Below, in pieces: positions 8,315 through 14,785 of a DNA stretch of 14,785 nucleotides. The notes under the pieces were generated by a model. That model did not search any database. It was not told the DNA's origin and saw only the letters and a list, made by a program, of their open reading frames with translations. A program made the position numbers and the translations under genes. The stretch's first letter is position 1. Every line of letters starts with the position of its first letter. Origin of the DNA: Microbacteriaceae bacterium (GTDB lineage Bacteria; Actinomycetota; Actinomycetes; Actinomycetales; Microbacteriaceae); contig CANGCU010000012.1 in NCBI GenBank assembly GCA_947452355.1, forward strand, positions 1 to 14,785, written 5' to 3'.

Positions 8315-9241
8315 ATGATTCGTCACTTCCGCCGCGACGACGACATCACGCCCGCAGAACAACAACAAATCATCGATCTTGCCATTGCGATGAAAGCCGA
8401 CCCCTACGCCCACAAGCCTCTCGCCGGACCGAAGTCGATTGCGCTCATTTTCGACAAGACGTCGACCCGCACACGCGTCTCGTTCAGTGTCGGTGTCGCC
8501 GACCTCGGCGGCAATCCGCTCATTTTCCAAGCGGGTGACTCGCAACTCGGCGCGAAAGAGTCCATCGCCGACACCGCACGGGTTCTCGACCGCTTGGTCG
8601 CCGCCATTGTGTGGCGAACCTTTGCTCAATCGAATATCGACGAGATGGCCCAGCATTCCCGAGTGCCCGTCATCAACTCGTTGTCCGACGCTTTTCACCC
8701 CTGCCAGTTGCTCGCGGACCTGCAGACGATTCAGGAACACAAAGGTTCCCTCGCGGGCAAGACAGTCGCCTTCGTCGGAGACGGTTCATCGAACATGGCC
8801 AATTCGTATCTCATCGCGGGCGTCATGGCCGGGATGGCCGTGCGAATTGCGACGCCTGTGTCCTACCAGCCGCTCGCGGACGCTCTCACCACGGCAACCC
8901 GGATCGCGAGCGAAACCGGGGGATCGGCTCAGGTCACGGCGGATGTTGCCGAGGCCGTCAGCGGCGCGGACGTCGTCGTGACCGACACCTGGATTTCGAT
9001 GGGTCAGGAAGCAGATAAGGAACGACGCGTCGCGGACTTCGCGGGGTACTCGGTCACCGATCAGCTCATGTCGCTCGCATCGTCGGACGCCATTTTTCTG
9101 CACTGCCTTCCTGCTTACCGCGGGTACGAAGTCGACGCGGGCGTGATCGACGGCCCGCAGAGCGCCATCTGGGACGAAGCGGAAAACCGTCTGCACGCTC
9201 AAAAGGCTTTGATGCACTTCCTCCTCACGGCGTCCGAATAG
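8315..9241 (+). CDS. argF: Ornithine carbamoyltransferase
   Basis: 308 residues, standard for a trimeric anabolic enzyme that makes citrulline from ornithine and carbamoyl phosphate. The carbamoyl-phosphate motif STRTR is at 50-54 within IFDKTSTRTRVSF, HPCQ at 128-131, the ornithine-binding SMG loop in DTWISMGQE (224-232), and the HCLP motif at 263-266 (HCLPAYRGYEV). Nothing catalytic is missing. The ATG lies 3 nt after the argB stop, with GAGAGG (8301-8306) as the ribosome binding site inside the end of argB. A 20-nt gap with its own -10-like box separates it from argH, the place where argR and argG stand in M. tuberculosis and C. glutamicum. Confidence 0.97.
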   Translation: MIRHFRRDDDITPAEQQQIIDLAIAMKADPYAHKPLAGPKSIALIFDKTSTRTRVSFSVGVADLGGNPLIFQAGDSQLGAKESIADTARVLDRLVAAIVWRTFAQSNIDEMAQHSRVPVINSLSDAFHPCQLLADLQTIQEHKGSLAGKTVAFVGDGSSNMANSYLIAGVMAGMAVRIATPVSYQPLADALTTATRIASETGGSAQVTADVAEAVSGADVVVTDTWISMGQEADKERRVADFAGYSVTDQLMSLASSDAIFLHCLPAYRGYEVDAGVIDGPQSAIWDEAENRLHAQKALMHFLLTASE

Positions 9242-9249
9242 CACTCCCA

Positions 9250-11972
<2,723 letters not shown>

Positions 11973-11979
11973 GAAAGAC

Positions 11980-12480
11980 ATGAGCCACGCACTTCTCGTC
12001 GTCGACGTTCAGAACTGGGGATTCGCGGGGGACTGGCCCGTGCCCGACCACGAGGCGCTGCTCGAGCGAATCCGAGAACGCGTCGAGCTGGCACGCACCA
12101 ACGGCGAACTCGTCGTCTGGGTCCAAAACGACGGCGACGCCGACGAGATGGACGCGCCGGGAGAATTCTTCTGGGAACTCGCTCTGCCGCCCGCGGACGG
12201 AGAACGGGTCTGGCGCAAGACAAACAAAGACGTCTTCGAATCGAACCCCGACCTCGCCGACTGGCTGCGTGCCCACGGGATCGCCGACCTTGACATCATT
12301 GGACTGCAGTCCGAGATGTGTGTGCGGTCATCGACGCTTGGCGCACGTGACGCCGGATTCACCGCAAGCCCGGTGCCCGGACTTCACGGAACGTACCCCG
12401 AGGGAACTCACGACGAATCTGGCCCGACGGGGGTCAGCGCCGCGGAGTTGTCGGCGCGCGTCGACGCCGAACTCGCCTAA
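11980..12480 (+). CDS. Isochorismatase-family cysteine hydrolase
   Basis: 166 residues from ATG 11980, preceded by AGGAAAG (11971-11977), which overlaps the tyrS stop. An in-frame ATG at 11818 lies inside tyrS and is not used. The fold is that of small nicotinamidase/isochorismatase-like hydrolases. The expected triad is visible as Asp9 (LLVVDVQN), Lys80 (VWRKTNKDVF) and Cys114 (LQSEMCVRSST). The substrate cannot be assigned: a zinc-site pattern expected of a true nicotinamidase is not evident, and isochorismate partners are absent. It is probably cytoplasmic and co-transcribed with argH-tyrS. Its TAA overlaps the stop of the convergent membrane protein gene. Confidence 0.85.
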   Translation: MSHALLVVDVQNWGFAGDWPVPDHEALLERIRERVELARTNGELVVWVQNDGDADEMDAPGEFFWELALPPADGERVWRKTNKDVFESNPDLADWLRAHGIADLDIIGLQSEMCVRSSTLGARDAGFTASPVPGLHGTYPEGTHDESGPTGVSAAELSARVDAELA

Positions 12481-13220
12481 CTCTTCGCGATTGACGCGCG
12501 GTAGCGGCCGCGAACGATTCCCGCGAAAATCAGCGACGCAATGGACGCAATCAAGGGAATCAACCCGGTGATGATTGTGCCACCCCACTGGAATTTTTCG
12601 ACGTCCGCGTCGGACAACAACGAGATGCTGTCGCTGAGGTACACGAGCGGATAAAGTCCCACAACGCACCCCGCAATCGACACGATCATCTGTGATTGGT
12701 GGAGGCGCAGGAACTGCAGCCCGTTCTGCGCGTTTCGCGCGAGGTACACAAACCAGGCCGCAAAAGCAGCGGGGACCAGGTCGAAGAACGTCAGGATTCC
12801 CGACATCGGCTGGAAGAGCGTCACCCGCATAACGCAACTGATGAGCACCACGCCAAATCCAATGGCGTACGCGAGTTTGACCGAACGCGCCAGCGAAGCG
12901 GACAGCGGTGGCAAGGTGACCGGTGCGACCGCTTTGTTCTCCGAAGATGTCGCTCGCGCGCTATCCTCGTCCGCCACAGTCGAAACCGATTTCGCAAATT
13001 CCTCGGGGGTTTTCCGTGACGCCCCGACGATAGCCATGATCAGACCGATGATCACGACCACAGCACCCGCTGGCGCAGTGAAGAAGGTGTACCAGTGCAG
13101 AACGTTGCCGATGTCGCTCCCGACGGCCGCTGCCGCACCAGAAATGATCAACGGTGCGAGTCCAAAAAGGCACCCCGCACCCGCAGTGATTCCTCCGATT
13201 TTTACCGAGTTATCTGCCAC
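12477..13220 (-). CDS. Six-helix membrane protein of unknown function, paralogue 1
   Basis: 247 residues from GTG 13220, with AGGAAGGGGGG 8 nt upstream on the minus strand. I do not recognise a family. Predicted membrane segments are about 11-33, 46-67, 115-134, 143-161, 177-195 and 213-236, arranged as two helices, a 45-residue charged linker (68-112), then four helices. The second helix carries FFTAPAGAVVVIIGLIMAIVGA, related to the same segment in the next two minus-strand genes. The N-terminus MADNSVKIGGI also resembles MSNNSGKNSGI of the neighbour, so these are tandem paralogues. No enzyme motif or signal peptide is seen. The TAG stop overlaps that of the convergent hydrolase gene. Confidence 0.75.
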   Translation of the reverse strand: MADNSVKIGGITAGAGCLFGLAPLIISGAAAAVGSDIGNVLHWYTFFTAPAGAVVVIIGLIMAIVGASRKTPEEFAKSVSTVADEDSARATSSENKAVAPVTLPPLSASLARSVKLAYAIGFGVVLISCVMRVTLFQPMSGILTFFDLVPAAFAAWFVYLARNAQNGLQFLRLHQSQMIVSIAGCVVGLYPLVYLSDSISLLSDADVEKFQWGGTIITGLIPLIASIASLIFAGIVRGRYRASIAKS

Positions 13221-13263
13221 CCGTGTTCCCCCCTTCCTCAGTTGCTGCCAGTTCGATTTTCAC
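13210..13263 (-). pseudogene. Duplicated C-terminal tail, vestigial or leader ORF before paralogue 1
   Basis: On the minus strand, GTG 13263 to TAA 13210 would encode 17 residues (MKIELAATEEGGNTGGR). Up to GGNT it is the C-terminal tail of the most upstream paralogue (KIELAATEEGGNTSVK). Its TAA overlaps the start of paralogue 1 by 11 nt, exactly as the real tail overlaps the start of paralogue 2. It could be dead sequence carried along with the ribosome binding site, or a translated leader that couples initiation. No strong ribosome binding site precedes the GTG. Confidence 0.4.
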
Positions 13264-13268
13264 TCTTC
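13222..13268 (-). repeat. 47-nt tail/RBS repeat, copy 1
   Basis: Matches 14105-14151 at 46 of 47 positions (difference at 13240/14123), 883 nt apart, same orientation. It ends with AGGAAGGGGGG, the ribosome binding site of the gene that follows. Here it lies in the 91-nt intergenic region between paralogues 2 and 1. Confidence 0.9.
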
Positions 13269-13311
13269 GAACCCAAATTGTCCTAGCGAATCGAGAACCG
13301 ACCCGTCGAGC

Positions 13312-14103
13312 TTATTCCCGCGCCTTGTAGAGTGCGCGCAGGACGGCGAGAACGACGTAGGCCCCTATGCCCATAAGCATCGGCGAGATTCCGACGGCGG
13401 GACCCCACGCGGGGGCCTCCGACGGGTCCCGCCCGCCCGTCATGACTCCCGTGAAGCTATTGATTCCCAGGAGCATCGGTGTCCAAATCCCTCCCGCGAC
13501 AGCGACCAACGCTTGCACGCGGATCAACCGTGCGAGTGCGGCACGAGACGGCTGGGTGTCGCTGTCGGGGTCGACCTTCCGAGCTGCCCACAGTGACCAC
13601 GCCGCGATGACGATGGGGGATGCGCCGAGCCCGGCGACAATCTGAGTAAGAGCGGGGTGCCATGAGATTGTCAAGTAGTTGAGCACGTTGACCACGCTGA
13701 CCGCGCTCGTCCCGATGAACAGTGTGACGAACAGAATGCGCGCGCTCGTCGCGAACGTCTTCCACGACAATCGGCCACGACCCGACGGCGCAGCGGCTGC
13801 AATCTTCGCTGATTTGACTGCGCTCGATTCCGTGGACTTCGCGGTGCTCGCGACAATGTCGTCGTTGGGCTGCTTTTGCGCCGCGTTGGCGATTCCGATG
13901 ATGAGCCCGACGAAGGCCATCACGATGCCCACAGGCGCCGTTATGAATACCATCATCGCCATGTCCCCACAGCCGCCCGGATTTCCCATCGCCGCACACC
14001 CGATAGGAGTCAAAGGGATCGGCGCGATAGCGATGAGCAACCCCAGACCGACGACGGAAATGCCCCAGAAGATTCCAGAGTTTTTACCGGAATTATTTGA
14101 CAC
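13312..14103 (-). CDS. Six-helix membrane protein of unknown function, paralogue 2
   Basis: 263 residues from GTG 14103, which overlaps the end of paralogue 3 by 11 nt and has AGGAAGGGGGG upstream. Membrane segments are roughly 11-33, 49-74, 121-140, 152-174, 194-213 and 236-257, with a polar Ser/Lys/Ala-rich linker at 77-118. This is the same two-plus-four layout as paralogue 1. The second helix region reads MMVFITAPVGIVMAFVGLII. The loop between helices 1 and 2 has two cysteines (36 and 45, in CAAMGNPGGC), which paralogue 1 lacks; they could form a disulfide if that loop faces outward. The family is unrecognised. Its TAA (13312-13314) is followed in the same frame by 33 open codons that run into the duplicated tail. 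Confidence 0.78.
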   Translation of the reverse strand: MSNNSGKNSGIFWGISVVGLGLLIAIAPIPLTPIGCAAMGNPGGCGDMAMMVFITAPVGIVMAFVGLIIGIANAAQKQPNDDIVASTAKSTESSAVKSAKIAAAAPSGRGRLSWKTFATSARILFVTLFIGTSAVSVVNVLNYLTISWHPALTQIVAGLGASPIVIAAWSLWAARKVDPDSDTQPSRAALARLIRVQALVAVAGGIWTPMLLGINSFTGVMTGGRDPSEAPAWGPAVGISPMLMGIGAYVVLAVLRALYKARE

Positions 14104-14785
14104 TCGTGTTCCCCCCTTCCTCGGTTGCTGCCAGTTCGATTTTCACTCTTCCGTACCACTTAACGAACATCGCGATGATTCCGGTCAATGTCGGAGTGAA
14201 GGCGGCTGCCGCGAAAAAAATGTTTCCGAACCCACCAATGAGGAAAGAGCCAAGTGTCATTAAGAAGAGCCAGACGATGCTCGCGATCCCAATCACGCGC
14301 TGGACGCGTTCTACGCGCGCGAAGCGGTTGCTGACCTCCGGTGTTCCCTCCGCTTTCCACGTCTGCCACACCAGCCACATGAACCAACCGACAATTAGAG
14401 CCGGGATTATTTGAAATGCGACCACCAGTCCCCGTGGAACCAGCCAATAATGGAAAGGGTCGTCGGTCAACCTCGCAAAGACATTGACGACAGTTGCGGC
14501 GATGACGATGACGCTGGCGATGATGGTGAGGCGCAGTTTTGTCCGGATTTGGTCGCGAGTTATGTTCCACCGTGCGTGCCGACGTTCCGGTTTTGGCTCA
14601 GAGGCCGACTCTGCATCAGCTCGAACTTTGCGTGGTTCGCCCAACATTTCAGCGAGATTTGAGTTCTCCGTTGACGTCCCGTCTGACTCGTTCGAACCAC
14701 TCGCCGCGCCGATCAGTGCAACAACCAGACCGACCACCGCGATAACAATTCCGAATGGGGCCGTCACGAATACCATGAGGCCTCC
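14093..14785 (-). CDS. Membrane protein of unknown function, paralogue 3 (5' end missing)
   Basis: The frame is open to the window edge, giving 230 residues plus TAA (14093-14095); the first helix and true start lie outside. The visible part begins within GGLMVFVTAPFGIVIAVVGL, which aligns with the second helix of paralogues 1 and 2, so the Met at 14776 is probably internal. An Asn/Ser/Glu-rich, then Lys/Arg-rich linker follows (SNESDGTSTENSN, then KPERRHARW), and then four more hydrophobic segments. The C-terminal tail RVKIELAATEEGG is encoded by the 47-nt repeat. It overlaps paralogue 2 by 11 nt, implying coupled translation. Function is not recognised. Confidence 0.78.
   Translation of the reverse strand, partial: GGLMVFVTAPFGIVIAVVGLVVALIGAASGSNESDGTSTENSNLAEMLGEPRKVRADAESASEPKPERRHARWNITRDQIRTKLRLTIIASVIVIAATVVNVFARLTDDPFHYWLVPRGLVVAFQIIPALIVGWFMWLVWQTWKAEGTPEVSNRFARVERVQRVIGIASIVWLFLMTLGSFLIGGFGNIFFAAAAFTPTLTGIIAMFVKWYGRVKIELAATEEGGNTSVK
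14105..14151 (-). repeat. 47-nt tail/RBS repeat, copy 2
   Basis: This copy has two functions at once: it encodes the C-terminal residues of paralogue 3 and holds the ribosome binding site (AGGAAGGGGGG) of paralogue 2. Copy 1 is at 13222-13268. Confidence 0.9.

Noticed and set aside
7388..8740. 450-codon minus-strand open frame opposite argB/argF
   Set aside because: Same reason: a shadow of highly conserved plus-strand genes with no domain of its own.
12480..12520. Bidirectional terminator between the convergent genes
   Set aside because: Short CGCG-type inverted repeats exist after 12485, but they lie inside the membrane protein gene and lack T-runs; nothing terminator-like is convincing.
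12841..13596. 251-codon plus-strand open frame across the minus-strand membrane genes
   Set aside because: It runs across the end of one membrane gene, an intergenic repeat and the start of another, with a low-complexity Pro/Arg composition. The minus strand has the ribosome binding sites and paralogy.
13679..14263. 194-codon plus-strand open frame opposite paralogues 2 and 3
   Set aside because: It is hydrophobic only because it mirrors membrane helices on the other strand. The minus-strand frames are supported by homology to each other.

Overview
The window looks like a chromosomal segment of a high-GC actinobacterium, most likely a Microbacteriaceae-type organism. The evidence is the GC-rich coding bias, frequent GTG starts, and the order rplT - SpoU methyltransferase - pheS - pheT - argC - argJ - argB - argF - argH - tyrS, which is an actinobacterial arrangement (pheST next to an arg cluster). 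Family placement is inference; no taxonomic marker is complete here.

Layout. Positions 1-52 are the 3' end of rplT (ribosomal protein L20), closed by a strong hairpin terminator (71-104). Positions 248-817 encode an exported protein whose mature part has no lysine or arginine and ends in an extremely Asp-rich tail. This gene lies between two near-copies of the same terminator hairpin (71-104 and 834-867), so it reads as a cassette placed between rplT and its usual neighbour. From 890 to 12480 the plus strand is almost gapless. It carries a TrmH/SpoU RNA methyltransferase, both phenylalanyl-tRNA synthetase subunits, arginine biosynthesis genes argC, argJ, argB, argF and argH, tyrosyl-tRNA synthetase, and a small isochorismatase-family hydrolase. 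Most junctions are overlaps of 1-4 nt or gaps of under 10 nt. The three junctions with a larger gap (before the methyltransferase, pheS and argH) each carry a TAGNNT hexamer exactly 6 nt before the start codon. That is the signature of a leaderless promoter and suggests three separate entry points for transcription. argD, argG and argR, present in the classical corynebacterial/mycobacterial cluster, are absent here.

From 12477 to the window end the minus strand carries at least three tandem, related six-helix membrane proteins of unknown function (12477-13220, 13312-14103, 14093-14785 partial). Each shows the same TAPxG-containing second helix. A 47-nt segment that encodes the C-terminal tail of the first protein of the array, and also supplies the ribosome binding site of the second, recurs with one mismatch in front of the third. 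There it still forms an open frame in phase with the preceding gene. The hydrolase and the last membrane gene converge with overlapping stop codons.

The core genes are ordinary and confidently identified. The least explained material is at the two ends: the K/R-free acidic exported protein with its duplicated terminator and phased GTCCAA repeats, and the TAPxG membrane-protein array with its recycled C-terminal tail/RBS module.
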